From Rhodobacter sp. (GTDB lineage Bacteria > Pseudomonadota > Alphaproteobacteria > Rhodobacterales > Rhodobacteraceae), in contig JADJAB010000003.1 in the NCBI GenBank assembly GCA_016704435.1, forward strand, positions 1-64,000: a stretch of 64,000 bases of DNA, read 5' to 3'. The position numbers were made by a program, and so were the translations under genes. The first letter of the stretch is position 1. Every line of letters starts with the position of its first letter. Shown in pieces: positions 1 to 9,135 of the stretch. The notes below the pieces were generated by a model. It worked only from the letters and a program-made list of their open reading frames with translations, was not told the DNA's origin and searched no databases.

Positions 1-311
1 TCGACCGCCACCATCAACGCCCGGCCAAGGCCATGCCCACGTGCTTCTGGCGCCAGCGAGATCGAATGCTCCATGCAGGTGGCATAGCCCTGACCGGCGC
101 GGAACTGGCCATAGCTGGCCTGCCCCAGCAGCGCGCCGCCTTCCGTGGCCACAAAGAACCCGTGCCCGGCTGCGGCCTTGGCGGCGATGCTGTCGGCGAC
201 CTCGGCGGCGGTCTTCGGCGTTGGCGTGAAGGTGATCGCGCTGTGCGCGATCCAGTGGTTCAGCAGCGCCGTGATCGCCGGGGCATCGCCGGGCAGGGCG
301 GGGCGGATCAT
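1..311 (-). CDS. GNAT family N-acetyltransferase (C-terminus cut by window edge)
   Basis: This is the N-terminal ~103 residues of an acetyl-CoA-dependent N-acyltransferase. It starts MIRPALPGDAPAITALLNHW and reaches the acetyl-CoA-binding stretch EARGHGLGRALM (the R/Q-x-x-G-x-G/A pyrophosphate loop) before the window ends. The layout resembles the phosphinothricin/amino-acid acetyltransferase subgroup; the substrate cannot be told. The ATG overlaps the stop of the upstream glyoxalase-like gene (ATGA), so it is probably the last known gene of the permease-hdaA-ppk-ppx operon. Confidence 0.82.
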   Translation of the reverse strand, partial: MIRPALPGDAPAITALLNHWIAHSAITFTPTPKTAAEVADSIAAKAAAGHGFFVATEGGALLGQASYGQFRAGQGYATCMEHSISLAPEARGHGLGRALMVAV

Positions 312-924
312 TCCAGCACGCGCGTCCCCTGCGGGGTGTCGATGCTGGCACGCAGGGCCTTGGCCGGGCCATCGGCGATCACCACGCGCGGATCGTCCAG
401 CCGCCCGGCCAGGGCGGCGCGCAGCGCGGCGGCCTGCGGATGGGCGATCTCCAGCCGGATCAGCCGCAGGCCGTGGTCGGGCAGGGTGCGGGCGGGGTGC
501 AGCGCGCCCTGCCACTGGATAAGCGCGGAAATCCACCGTCGAACGGCAGGCAGCCATCGGCGGGCACCGCCATGCGCCAGCGGTAGTCGCCCCGTTGCAA
601 CGCCACCGGAACGCCGGTGCCGGGCGGAGCTGCGGCAACAGCGGCATCCAGATCGTCACAGCCACAGATCCAGTTGGTCAGCCGTGGCGGGCCGGAAAAG
701 CGGTCGAGGTCGAACCATCGCGGCCAGGCGGGGAGGGGCTGTGCGGGGTCGGCGGCGATCACCTCGAGGTAGAGGTCTCCCAGACCGAGCAGCCGGTTGT
801 GCGTGGCCATGTGCGGATGCTGCCCGCCCCCCGCCATCGGCACGCCCAACGCCGCCTCTACCGCCGCGACGCCCTCGTCCAGCGTGACGGAGGAAACCGC
901 CAGATGATCCAGACGCAGCGTCAT
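308..924 (-). CDS. Glyoxalase-like (VOC superfamily) protein, frame broken by a 1-bp deletion
   Basis: The reading frame begins MTLRLDHLAVSSVTLDEGVA and matches the single-chain glyoxalase-like domain family (Glyoxalase_3 type): an N-terminal His in the LDHLAV strand and an internal LYLEVIAADP strand. The frame leaves the family pattern after FDGGFP at about position 526. Adding one base restores FPALIQWQGALHPA and then runs cleanly to a TGA that overlaps the next ATG. The repaired product is about 205 aa. The ATG overlaps the ppx stop, so it is translated from the same message. Its reaction is unknown. The deletion is more likely a sequence error than a true pseudogene, because the downstream half is intact in the new frame. 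Confidence 0.8.
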
Positions 925-2489
925 TCCGGCGCCAACCCGATCTTCGTCTGCGCCTTCAGTGCCTGCGCCAGCGCGGCAAGGCGCGCCTGCGCCACTTCGC
1001 CGAACAGGCCGACGCCTTCCTCGGTCAGCGTCAGGGTCAAGAGCCGCTTTCTGGGCTGCCAGCGCAATTCGCCGGCCTGCGCCGGATCGCCGACCGCGAA
1101 CATCGCGCCAAAGCGCATGGCCTTGCCCAGCACCTCGGCCTCCTGGATGTCGGCGTCGGAAAGCAGGCGGAACAGCGGCTCCATCCGGCTGCCGGTGCGG
1201 CTGTTCTTGTAGCGGTGCAGCAGGGCCAGCCCCAGGAAGACCCGGCCCGGATGGTCAAGCCCGCCCAGATTGGCGCGGGTGGCGTTGTCGAAACAGGCCT
1301 CGGCCCGGTAGTCCGGATGCGCCCGCCAGGTGGTGTCGTGCAACAGGCAGGCGGCCTTTATCAGCCGCAGCCGGTCGGCCGCGACGCCCTTGAACAGCGG
1401 CTCGAGGAAGGCAAACAGCTTCTTGCCGAAGCCGGGCAGGCGGGACTGGATCATTTCGGTCACCCGTGCCGCCTCGATCAGCGGGTCGCGGGCACGCAGC
1501 CGTTGAGGCATCTGTTCGTAGAGCAGCCCCTCGCGGATGCCATAGGCCGACACGTCGATTTCCGATGGCTTCAGCACCCGGATGATCTCGCGCAGCACCT
1601 CGCAGGCCAGCGGCACCAGTTCCATCCGTTCGGCCGAGGTGCCGGTGCGCCCGCGCAGCACCGCCAGGTCCGAGGTGGCCAGCCAGTCCAGCGTGTCGGT
1701 CAGGCCCTGCGGCGTCATGCGGTATTCATGCAGCACGGTCAGCGGATAGGCCCGCCGCTCCATGTCCAGCCGGGCGATCACCCGCCAGCTGCCGCCGACC
1801 AGATAGACCCGGTCGCCCGCCGGGCGGATTTCCTTCGCGGCTGCTTCCAGAATGGCGTCGACATGGGCCTTGCGCGCCTTGGCCCCGCCCGCGATCTGCT
1901 GCAACCGGAACGGGCCCAACGGGGTCGAGACCCGCTTGCCGACGCGGCCATTGCCGATCCGCGCCAGTTCCATCGAGTTGCCGCCGATGTCGCAGACGAT
2001 GCCCTTTGCGTCCGGCCAGCCCAGCAGCACCCCCTGCGCCGACAGCCGTGCCTCTTCGGCGCCGTCGATCACATGCAGGCGCAGCCCGGTCTGCCGCAGC
2101 ACCTCGGCCTGAAACTCCTGCCCGTCGCTGGCCTCGCGCACCGCGGCGGTGGCCACCACGGTCAGGGGCGCGATGCCCATGCCCTTGGCCAGAAGCGCGA
2201 ACCGCGTCAGCGCCGACAGCGCACGGGCCTTGCCCTCGGGGTTCAGATGCCCGGTTTCGGCCAGCCCCTTGCCCAGGCCGCACATGATCTTTTCGTTGTA
2301 GAAATAGGCCGGGCTGCGCGCAGCGCCGTCGAACACCACCATCCGCACCGAGTTCGAGCCGACGTCCACCACCCCGACCCGCGACAGCGCGCGGGCCGAG
2401 GGGTCGTCGAACAGCGGGCGGCCGAACGGGCCCCAGTCGCCGGCGTCGTCGTCGTCTTCCGGGCCGGGCGCTTGTCCGTCGGCGGCCAT
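921..2489 (-). CDS. ppx: Exopolyphosphatase / guanosine pentaphosphate phosphatase family (Ppx/GppA)
   Basis: A 522-aa cytosolic phosphohydrolase of the ASKHA fold that removes terminal phosphates from polyphosphate (or pppGpp). The actin-like nucleotide/phosphate loops are visible as DVGSNSVRMVVFDG (about residues 40-53) and CDIGGNSMELARIG (about 170). The C-terminal half carries the HD-like helical region typical of long proteobacterial Ppx. It begins with a poorly conserved acidic stretch (PEDDDDAGDWG), as in Rhodobacterales homologues. It lies 69 bp downstream of ppk, so synthesis and breakdown of polyphosphate are encoded together. The 3' end overlaps the glyoxalase-like ATG by 4 bp. Confidence 0.93.
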   Translation of the reverse strand: MAADGQAPGPEDDDDAGDWGPFGRPLFDDPSARALSRVGVVDVGSNSVRMVVFDGAARSPAYFYNEKIMCGLGKGLAETGHLNPEGKARALSALTRFALLAKGMGIAPLTVVATAAVREASDGQEFQAEVLRQTGLRLHVIDGAEEARLSAQGVLLGWPDAKGIVCDIGGNSMELARIGNGRVGKRVSTPLGPFRLQQIAGGAKARKAHVDAILEAAAKEIRPAGDRVYLVGGSWRVIARLDMERRAYPLTVLHEYRMTPQGLTDTLDWLATSDLAVLRGRTGTSAERMELVPLACEVLREIIRVLKPSEIDVSAYGIREGLLYEQMPQRLRARDPLIEAARVTEMIQSRLPGFGKKLFAFLEPLFKGVAADRLRLIKAACLLHDTTWRAHPDYRAEACFDNATRANLGGLDHPGRVFLGLALLHRYKNSRTGSRMEPLFRLLSDADIQEAEVLGKAMRFGAMFAVGDPAQAGELRWQPRKRLLTLTLTEEGVGLFGEVAQARLAALAQALKAQTKIGLAPE

Positions 2490-2558
2490 GGCAGATTCCC
2501 CCTTGATCGGCTGTTTCAGACTGTGCAGGTGCCGCCGGACCGGGTCAACCGCAAGGCG

Positions 2559-4754
2559 TCATTCCGCCGCCGCTGTGCCGTCCCGCCGCGCGATCGCCAG
2601 CTTGGGCACGTCCTTGGCCCCCGCCGTGCCGCGCCCCGAAAGCGAGGGGTTTTCCATGAAGAAGCGGTGACAGGAGAACAACATGCCAGCGTCCTTGGGC
2701 AGATCGCGCCGGTAGGTGCCATCCGCCGACAACACCCAGCTTTGCGCCTCGTCAGCGAAGTTGGCGGCCATGATCTGGCCCATGATCTGGCTCTTGACCG
2801 TGGGGTTGTGCGCCTCGATCAGGGTTTCGACCCGGCGGTTGAGGTTGCGGCCCATCCAGTCGGCCGAGGAAAAGAACACCCGTGCCTGTTTCGACGGCAG
2901 GCCGTGGCCATTGGCAAAGCAGACGATCCGGCTGTGTTCCAGGAACCGCCCGACGATGGACTTGACGCGGATATTCTCGCTCAGCCCCTTGACGCCGGGG
3001 CGCACGCCGCAGATGCCGCGCACCACAAGGCTGATCTTCACCCCGGCCTGCGACGCGGCATAAAGCGCGTCGATCACCTCGGGCTCGATCATCGAGTTCA
3101 GCTTGGCCCAGATTTCCGCCGGCTTGCCTGCGCGCGCATTCGCGGCCTCGGCGGCGATCAGCTCCAGGAGCCGCGGCTTCAGCGTGATCGGCGAGATGGC
3201 AAGGTTTTCCAGTCCCTCGGGCTGCACATAGCCGGAGAGGAAATTGAACACCTTGGTCGCATCGCGCCCCAGTGCCGGGTCGCAGGTGAAGAACGACAGA
3301 TCGGTATAGATGCGCGCGGTGATCGGGTGGTAATTGCCGGTGCCGTAATGGGTATAGGTCACCAGATGGTCGCCCTCGCGCCGCACCACGGTGCTGATTT
3401 TTGCGTGCGTCTTCAAGTGCATGAAGCCATAGACGACATGCGCGCCGGCACGTTCCAGCCGCCGGCTCTGGCGGATGTTCGCGGCCTCGTCGAAGCGCGC
3501 CTTCAACTCCACCAGCGCTGTCACCGACTTGCCCGCCTCGGCCGCCTCGCACAATGCGCCGACGATCGGGCTGTCCCATGAGGTCCGGTACAGCGTCTGC
3601 TTGATCGCCAGCACGTTGGGGTCGCGCGCGGCCTGTTCCAGAAAGCGGATGACCATGTCGAAGGTCTCGTAGGGGTGGTGCAGCAGAATGTCCTTTTTGC
3701 GGATCGCGGCGAAAAGGTCGCCTTCGTGGTCCTGCACCCGTTCGGGCACGCGCGGGGTAAAGACCGGCCAGAGCAGGTCGGGGCGGCTGGGCAGCACCAG
3801 TTCCTTCAGGTCGGCCACGCCGAGCAGGCCCTTCACCTCGATCACCTCGGCGCCGGTGACGTGCAATTCCACCATGATCAGCGCGCGCAGGTCGTCGGGG
3901 GCGCCCGCACTCATCGTCAGGCGGATCACTTCGCCGCGGCGGCGGCGCTTCAGCGCCACCTCGAATTCGCGCACCAGATCCTCGGCCTCGTCCTCGACCT
4001 CCAGGTCGCTGTCGCGCAACACGCGAAACAGGCAATGGCCGCGGTCGGAATAGCCGGGAAACAGCATGTCGAGATGCAGAAGCAGCAGTTCTTCCAGTGG
4101 CAGGAAGCGGTTCTGGCCGTCCTTTCCCGGCAGCCGGACGAAGCGGGCGATCTGCTGCGGAATCGGCAAGAGCGCCTTCAGGGTGCGCTTGTCGGTCACC
4201 CGCTCCAGTTCCAGCGCCAGCGAAAAGCCGGTGTTGGGGATGAAGGGGAAGGGGTGCGCGGGGTCGATGGCCAAGGGCGACAGCACCGGAAAGACATTGC
4301 TCAGGAAATGCTGTTCCAGGAACTTCAGGTCGCGCGCGGTCAGCTTCGATCGGCTGACCAGGTCAATGCCGGCGGCGTCCATTTCCTTGCGCAGGGTCTT
4401 GAATGTATCCTGCTGGGTCTGCATCAGCGCGCGGGCATCGGCGTGGATCAGCGCCAGCTGCTCGGCCGGGCTGCGGCCATCCTCGGAATGGCTGGCATTG
4501 CCATTGCGGACCAGCGCGCGCAGGCCGGCCACGCGGACGGTGAAGAATTCGTCCAGGTTGGTGGCGCTGATCGACAGGAAGCGCAGCCGCTCCAGCAGCG
4601 GCACGGCGGGGTTTGCCGCCTCTTCGAGGACGCGCCAGTTGAAGGCCAGCCAGGAAAGCTCGCGGTTGAAGAAGCGGCGCGGGCCGGTGGTTTCGGCCTC
4701 GGACATCGCGACCGGCGCGGGGAAGGGGGACTTGAGGAAATCGGCCTGGGTCAT
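2559..4754 (-). CDS. ppk: Polyphosphate kinase 1
   Basis: A 731-aa enzyme that polymerises the gamma-phosphate of ATP into inorganic polyphosphate. The N-terminal domain opens with [19 protein letters not shown], a family hallmark. The two catalytic histidine regions are present: the autophosphorylated His in [11 protein letters not shown] and the second active-site His in [15 protein letters not shown]. The [18 protein letters not shown] segment of the phospholipase-D-like core is intact. It stands between hdaA (44 bp upstream) and ppx on the same strand. Full length for the family. Confidence 0.96.
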   Translation of the reverse strand: MTQADFLKSPFPAPVAMSEAETTGPRRFFNRELSWLAFNWRVLEEAANPAVPLLERLRFLSISATNLDEFFTVRVAGLRALVRNGNASHSEDGRSPAEQLALIHADARALMQTQQDTFKTLRKEMDAAGIDLVSRSKLTARDLKFLEQHFLSNVFPVLSPLAIDPAHPFPFIPNTGFSLALELERVTDKRTLKALLPIPQQIARFVRLPGKDGQNRFLPLEELLLLHLDMLFPGYSDRGHCLFRVLRDSDLEVEDEAEDLVREFEVALKRRRRGEVIRLTMSAGAPDDLRALIMVELHVTGAEVIEVKGLLGVADLKELVLPSRPDLLWPVFTPRVPERVQDHEGDLFAAIRKKDILLHHPYETFDMVIRFLEQAARDPNVLAIKQTLYRTSWDSPIVGALCEAAEAGKSVTALVELKARFDEAANIRQSRRLERAGAHVVYGFMHLKTHAKISTVVRREGDHLVTYTHYGTGNYHPITARIYTDLSFFTCDPALGRDATKVFNFLSGYVQPEGLENLAISPITLKPRLLELIAAEAANARAGKPAEIWAKLNSMIEPEVIDALYAASQAGVKISLVVRGICGVRPGVKGLSENIRVKSIVGRFLEHSRIVCFANGHGLPSKQARVFFSSADWMGRNLNRRVETLIEAHNPTVKSQIMGQIMAANFADEAQSWVLSADGTYRRDLPKDAGMLFSCHRFFMENPSLSGRGTAGAKDVPKLAIARRDGTAAAE

Positions 4755-4798
4755 GGTCGGGGACTATGCCGCAATGATGGTGGTTTCACGACAGTCTT

Positions 4799-5476
4799 TC
4801 ACTCGCCCCCGGCGCTGTCCAGCAGATCGGCGGCCAGCGCGCGGGTGATCGCGCGGCCGTCTTGCAGCGCGCGGGCGTCCAGATCGGCCACCAGCGCGCG
4901 GGCGGCGTCGATCGAGCGTGGCATCCGCGCCACCAGATAGGGAATCAGGTTCGGCGGCACGGTGATCTGGCGGTCGGCGAACAGCTTGATCAGCACCGCC
5001 GACAGCAGCGCGTCATCGGGCGCCTGCAACTGCGCGACGGGGGCGGCCTGCAGCCGTGACAGAAGGTCGGCCAGGTGCAGGCCCCAGTCGCGCGGCGGCG
5101 CGGCGGCGGTCAGGAGCAGCCGGCCGGCGGGCAAGAGCAGGTTGTGCAGGTGGAAAAGCGCCGTTTCCGCCTGCGGATGCCCGGCCACGGCCTCGGCATC
5201 CTCCACCGCGACCCGGCCGGTTTCGGCCAGCGCCGGAAGATCGGCGGTTGAAAGGTCCACGCCCGACAGCATCGCCGCGGAGGCCTCGGCCGCCCAGATA
5301 TGGGCCAGATGGGTCTTGCCTGCCCCTTTCGGCCCGGTCAGCAGCAGCTTGCCGCCCGGCCAGTCGTGCCAGTCGTCCAGCGTGGCCAGCGCCAGCGCAT
5401 TGGCGGGCGAGACGAAGAATTCGGCGCGCGTCAGAGCATCCCTGGCGGGAAGGTCGAAGGCCAGCTGCCGGATCAC
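4799..5476 (-). CDS. hdaA: HdaA, DnaA-related regulator of replication initiation
   Basis: A 225-aa AAA+ protein that, with the beta clamp, stimulates ATP hydrolysis by DnaA and so limits re-initiation. The Walker A loop is LLTGPKGAGKTHLAHIW (about residues 45-61). The N-terminus (IRQLAFDLP) contains the QLxFDLP-like clamp-binding motif seen in alphaproteobacterial HdaA. I chose the GTG at 5474-5476: it overlaps the stop of the permease gene (GTGA) and places the clamp motif at residue 4. A longer frame upstream only reads the permease gene in another frame. The DNA-binding domain IV of DnaA is absent, as expected for Hda. Confidence 0.9.
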   Translation of the reverse strand: MIRQLAFDLPARDALTRAEFFVSPANALALATLDDWHDWPGGKLLLTGPKGAGKTHLAHIWAAEASAAMLSGVDLSTADLPALAETGRVAVEDAEAVAGHPQAETALFHLHNLLLPAGRLLLTAAAPPRDWGLHLADLLSRLQAAPVAQLQAPDDALLSAVLIKLFADRQITVPPNLIPYLVARMPRSIDAARALVADLDARALQDGRAITRALAADLLDSAGGE

Positions 5477-6588
5477 TCCGCCTCTCCGCCCCCGCGACGG
5501 GCGGGCGGCTTGCGCGCCGGGCCGGGCTTGGCGCGGTCCTCCTGACCATTGTAGAGCAGGCTCGCCTGATACTGCGCCACGCCGAACCGCGTCAGCACCC
5601 CGATCGACGCGGCGACCGGCACCGCCACCAGCATCCCGGCAAAGCCGAACACCGTGCCGAAGGCCGACAGCGCGAACAACAGCCACACCGGGTGCAGGCC
5701 GACCGACTTGCCCACCAGCTTGGGGGTCAGGATGTTGCCCTCGATGAACTGCCCGGCGGCGAAGATGGCGGCGACCACGCCGATCGACACCCAGTCGCCC
5801 CAGAACTGGAACAATGCCAGCCCGATCGCCAGCGCCCCCCCCACCAGCGCGCCGACATAAGGGATGAAGGTGATCGTCCCGGCAATGGCCCCGACGATCA
5901 GCCCGAATTGCAACCCCGCCAGGATCAGCGCCACCGAATAATAGACCCCCAGCAGCAGGCAGACCGAGACCTGGCCGCGCACGAACCCGGCCAGCACCGC
6001 GTCGATCTCGCCCGCAAGCCGCCGGATCACCGGGGCATGGTCACGCGGAAGAAGGCTGTCGATCCGCTCGATCATCCGGTCCCAGTCCAGCAGCAGGTAG
6101 AAGGCCACCACCGGCACCACCAGCAGAAAGACCACAACCGACACCACCCCCAGCGCCGACGACACCAGCCCGCTGACCAGCTCTCCGCCCTTCGACTGGA
6201 TCGTGGCGGCGATGTTGGCCAGCGTTGTCCGCACGGTCGAGGTGCTGTCGGCCAGATCGGGAAAACGCTCGACCAGAAAGCCTTGCAGCCGCTTGGCGAT
6301 CTCGGGCGCGGAATTGACCAGCGCGGTCAGCTGTTCGGCCAGCGAGGGAATGATCGCCAGCACCAGAAGCACCGTCAGCAGCAGTGCCGCCAGCGAGATC
6401 ACGGTGGTGGACATCGCCCGGCTCAGGCCCGTCCGCTCCATCCGGTCGGCGATGGGGTCAAGGAAATAGGCGATGGCGCCGCCGACCAGGAAGGGCAGCA
6501 TGATATCGCCCAGGAACCACAGCAGCAGCAGAAAGACCACGGCGGCGACGCCCCAGTATTTCAGCTGGTCCCGGATCGGAAGTGCCAT
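5473..6588 (-). CDS. AI-2E family (PerM/YdiK-type) membrane permease
   Basis: A 371-aa inner-membrane protein with about eight hydrophobic segments: two near the N-terminus (YWGVAAVVFLLLLWF, MLPFLVGGAIAYFLDPIADR), a soluble amphipathic middle (about residues 95-145), and five in the C-terminal half containing TITFIPYVGALVGGALAIG. The FIPYVG and GxxLTPKLVG features are typical of the family. The name comes from TqsA; the true substrate is usually unknown. The tail is basic (KPGPARKPPARRGGGEAE). First gene of the leftward hdaA-ppk-ppx operon. Confidence 0.92.
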   Translation of the reverse strand: MALPIRDQLKYWGVAAVVFLLLLWFLGDIMLPFLVGGAIAYFLDPIADRMERTGLSRAMSTTVISLAALLLTVLLVLAIIPSLAEQLTALVNSAPEIAKRLQGFLVERFPDLADSTSTVRTTLANIAATIQSKGGELVSGLVSSALGVVSVVVFLLVVPVVAFYLLLDWDRMIERIDSLLPRDHAPVIRRLAGEIDAVLAGFVRGQVSVCLLLGVYYSVALILAGLQFGLIVGAIAGTITFIPYVGALVGGALAIGLALFQFWGDWVSIGVVAAIFAAGQFIEGNILTPKLVGKSVGLHPVWLLFALSAFGTVFGFAGMLVAVPVAASIGVLTRFGVAQYQASLLYNGQEDRAKPGPARKPPARRGGGEAE

Positions 6589-6803
6589 GGCGGCGGGTCC
6601 TTGCGTTGTGCCTTGCCCTCAGATGGCAGACCGCAGGCATCGGTGCAAGCCCGCGCACCCTTCGGCGGCGATCCGCTGTCAGCCTGCGCTTATGGGCCGG
6701 GGCATAAACGTCCGGCTGATCGACCGATGGGCGCGGATGCGGCAGGTCGGGGCCAGCCGGAACGCAGCCTGCGTCCCGGAAACCCCCCGAAAGGATCTGA
6801 ACG

Positions 6804-7067
6804 ATGACCCGCAACTTCCTGCTTGCACTTGCCATTTCCGTGACGCCCGCCGCCGCCTTCGCCATGCCCGCCGTGGGCGACGTGGTCGGCACCAACCCCG
6901 AGGACGCCACCGCCGCGCTGAAGACCGCAGGCTGCGAGGTCACCGAGTTCGAGGCCGAGGGCGGCAAGATCGAGGCCAAGTGCACCGATGCCGCAACCGG
7001 CAAGCTGATGGAGGTCTATATCGACCCCGCCTCCGGCAAGATCTCCGAAATCAAGGACAAGGACTGA
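6804..7067 (+). CDS. Small periplasmic PepSY-domain protein
   Basis: An 87-aa protein with a Sec signal peptide (MTRNFLLALAISVTPAAAFA, cleavage after about residue 20). The mature part forms one PepSY-like domain: the alternating pattern ALKTAGCEVTEFEAEGGKIE and a closing VYIDPASGKISEIKDKD. PepSY domains are thought to sense or inhibit; many sit beside cytochrome b561 proteins. Two cysteines (CEV, KCT) could form a disulfide. It is followed after 4 bp by the cytochrome b561 gene, so the two are almost certainly co-transcribed. About 215 bp upstream lacks genes and presumably carries the promoter. Confidence 0.82.
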   Translation: MTRNFLLALAISVTPAAAFAMPAVGDVVGTNPEDATAALKTAGCEVTEFEAEGGKIEAKCTDAATGKLMEVYIDPASGKISEIKDKD

Positions 7068-7071
7068 TCCG

Positions 7072-7806
7072 ATGGCCGCCCCCTCCGGTATTCCCGCCGC
7101 GCAACCTGCTGCATCTTCCGCATCCGTCGCGGCGGCGCCCCCGCGTCCGCCGCTGGTCTGGGACCCCGTGGTCCGGCTGACCCATTGGCTGATCGCGCTG
7201 GTTGTGCTTCTGAACGCGGTGCTGACCAAAGGGGGCGGCTCTCTTCACGTCTGGGCCGGCTGGATCGGCCTGGGCGTTCTGGTCCTGCGCCTTGTCTGGG
7301 GCCTGATCGGCCCGGCCGAGGCGCGGTTTTCGGCCTTTCCGCCGAACCCGGCCGCCGCCCTGCGGCATCTTGGCCAGCTTGCGCGCGGGCGGCCCGATAC
7401 CCATTCTTCGCATAACCCGGCCGGCGCGCTGATGGCCTATGCGCTCTGGGCGCTTCTGGCGGTGACCATGCTGACCGGGCTGGTGATGACAGGCGGACGC
7501 ACGCCGATGCAACTGGACGACGAACGCGCAGCGGTTGCGCAGGGCGATTGGTCCGTGCTGGTAAAGGACGGCGCGTCCGCGGATGCTGACGATGGCGATG
7601 GCGATGGCGATGATGATGGCGAAAGGGGCGGCCTGGGCAAGGCCGCCGGAGAGGTGCATGAAGTGGCCGCGAACCTGATCCTTGTGCTGGTGTTCCTGCA
7701 CGTCGCCGGCGTCTTCGTCGAAAGCCGGGCCACGGGCCACAACCTGCTGCGCCCGATGCTTGCCGGGCTGAAGGCCGGCATCCGCCGCCGGGGGCACCGC
7801 GAATGA
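7072..7806 (+). CDS. Cytochrome b561 domain membrane protein with acidic Asp-Gly repeat insert
   Basis: A 244-aa membrane protein of the bacterial cytochrome b561 family: four transmembrane segments with haem-ligand histidines visible in VRLTHWLIALVVL, SLHVWAGWIG, and EVHEVAANLILVLVFLHVAG. It probably passes electrons between the quinone pool and a periplasmic partner, here perhaps the PepSY protein. Between segments 3 and 4, at about residues 171-184, lies an unusual acidic run (ADADDGDGDGDDDGERGG) encoded by a GATGGC hexamer repeat at about 7585-7620. The stop overlaps the next ATG by 4 bp. Confidence 0.88.
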   Translation: MAAPSGIPAAQPAASSASVAAAPPRPPLVWDPVVRLTHWLIALVVLLNAVLTKGGGSLHVWAGWIGLGVLVLRLVWGLIGPAEARFSAFPPNPAAALRHLGQLARGRPDTHSSHNPAGALMAYALWALLAVTMLTGLVMTGGRTPMQLDDERAAVAQGDWSVLVKDGASADADDGDGDGDDDGERGGLGKAAGEVHEVAANLILVLVFLHVAGVFVESRATGHNLLRPMLAGLKAGIRRRGHRE

Positions 7807-8324
7807 CGCCTGCCGCCGATCCGCGCGCCGCGCGCCGCCGCCAGACCCTGGCCCTGGCCGCCTTTCTGGTGGTGCAGACGCTGGCAGCGGTGTTCTTCGT
7901 CGGCGACGTGATCGGCGACCTGCGCGCGAACCCGGCCTCGATCCACTTCATCTTCGAGGCGCTGGTGACAGCAGCGCTGGCGCTGGGCGTGCTGTTCGGC
8001 ACCTTCGCCTTGCGCCGCACGATCGACCTTCTGCGCGCGCAGGAAGCCGCGCTGGACGTGGCGCGCGGCGCGCTGGGAGAGGTGATCGACAGCCAGTTCG
8101 CCGACTGGGGCCTGACCCCGGCCGAGCGCGACGTCGGCCTTCTGGCGCTGAAGGGCCTGGACGTGGCCGAGATCGCCGATATGCGCGGCGCGGCCCAGGG
8201 CACGGTGCGCGCGCAGCTGACCCGCATCTATTCCAAGGCGGGCGTCACCGGGCGGGCGCAGTTCGCCTCGTGGTTCGTCGAGGATTTGTTGGGCGAGGGC
8301 CTGCGCCGCGCCCCCGCCTCCTGA
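7803..8324 (+). CDS. Membrane-anchored LuxR-type HTH regulator
   Basis: A 173-aa protein with two predicted transmembrane helices (about residues 15-35, TLALAAFLVVQTLAAVFFVG, and 52-70) and a cytoplasmic coiled linker (RRTIDLLRAQEAALDVAR). A C-terminal LuxR/GerE-like helix-turn-helix follows (about 106-160; LTPAERDVGLLALKGLDVAE and GTVRAQLTRIYSKAGV). It lacks a receiver domain, so it probably senses directly through the membrane or through its neighbours. It forms a tight operon with the PepSY and cytochrome b561 genes, which suggests regulation by respiratory or redox state (inference). Confidence 0.82.
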   Translation: MTPAADPRAARRRQTLALAAFLVVQTLAAVFFVGDVIGDLRANPASIHFIFEALVTAALALGVLFGTFALRRTIDLLRAQEAALDVARGALGEVIDSQFADWGLTPAERDVGLLALKGLDVAEIADMRGAAQGTVRAQLTRIYSKAGVTGRAQFASWFVEDLLGEGLRRAPAS

Positions 8325-8341
8325 CCGCCGCGCCCAAAGGC

Positions 8342-8369
8342 GCCGGCGCAGAAGGCGGAAGGCGCCGGC
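8342..8369. terminator. GC-rich hairpin between convergent genes
   Basis: GCCGGCGC and GCGCCGGC form a perfect 8-bp stem around a 12-nt loop. It lies between the convergent LuxR-type and fasciclin genes, so it could end transcripts from both sides. There is no T-run, so factor-independent termination is not assured. Confidence 0.5.
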
Positions 8370-8408
8370 CACAGGCTTGGGGGGCCACAGGCCGGGGCGC
8401 CGGGCTGA

Positions 8409-8921
8409 TCAGTGGCAGGCGGGGCGGGTGCCCGGCAGCAGCACCTTGTCGATCACATGGATCACACCGTTGTCGGCCATGATGTCGGCGATCACCACGG
8501 TGGCAACCTCGCCCGTGCCGTCTGCGATGGTCACGGCAGTGCCCGAATTGGTGATGCACAGCCGCTGGCTGGTCAGCATCGGCTTGAAGGTGGTCGAGCC
8601 GGAGGGGATTCCTGCGGCCGCCAGTTTGCGGTCGTCGACATGATACAGCAGGATATCGGTCAGCTTCTGCTTGTTTTCCGGCTTCAGCAGCGTCTCCACC
8701 GTGCCGGCGGGCAGGGCGGCGAAGGCGTCGTTGGTCGGCGCGTAGACGGTGAACGGGCCGGGCCCCGACAGGGCATCGGCCAGACCCGCAGCGCCGACGG
8801 CGGCCACAAGCGTCGAGAACCGGTCATCGCCGCTGGCGATTTCGACGATGGTCTTGGCCTGGGCGGTGCCCGCGACGGTCATCACGCAAAGGGCGGCGGC
8901 AATGCTGTGCGAAAGCTTCAT
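8409..8921 (-). CDS. Exported fasciclin (FAS1) domain protein
   Basis: A 170-aa secreted protein with a signal peptide ([20 protein letters not shown], cleavage near AQA) and a single FAS1 domain. The two conserved FAS1 boxes are [20 protein letters not shown] (H1 box) and the C-terminal [13 protein letters not shown] (H2 box), with the YHV signature between them. FAS1 proteins act in adhesion or as surface proteins; a specific role cannot be given. A possible disulfide joins LCITN and the final RPACH. Confidence 0.92.
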   Translation of the reverse strand: MKLSHSIAAALCVMTVAGTAQAKTIVEIASGDDRFSTLVAAVGAAGLADALSGPGPFTVYAPTNDAFAALPAGTVETLLKPENKQKLTDILLYHVDDRKLAAAGIPSGSTTFKPMLTSQRLCITNSGTAVTIADGTGEVATVVIADIMADNGVIHVIDKVLLPGTRPACH

Positions 8922-9135
8922 GGTGGTCTCCTGTCATCTGGTTGGCGTCATGCAACCGTCGTTCCGGGCTGCAACGGGGCTACGCGCCAACCGGCCGCTG
9001 CGGATTGCCTGCGTTTCAGCCGCTGACGTCCTGGTGATCGCCCGTGATCGGCGGCGCAGCAGCCGCCCGCGCTTGCCTGCCCGCCCGCGACCCGGTAGGA
9101 AACGCCCCAAGCATCTCTTGAAAAGGCCGCTCTCC

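Noticed and set aside
1215..3581. A 788-codon open frame on the plus strand
   Set aside because: Antisense to ppx and ppk, both of which have intact catalytic motifs.
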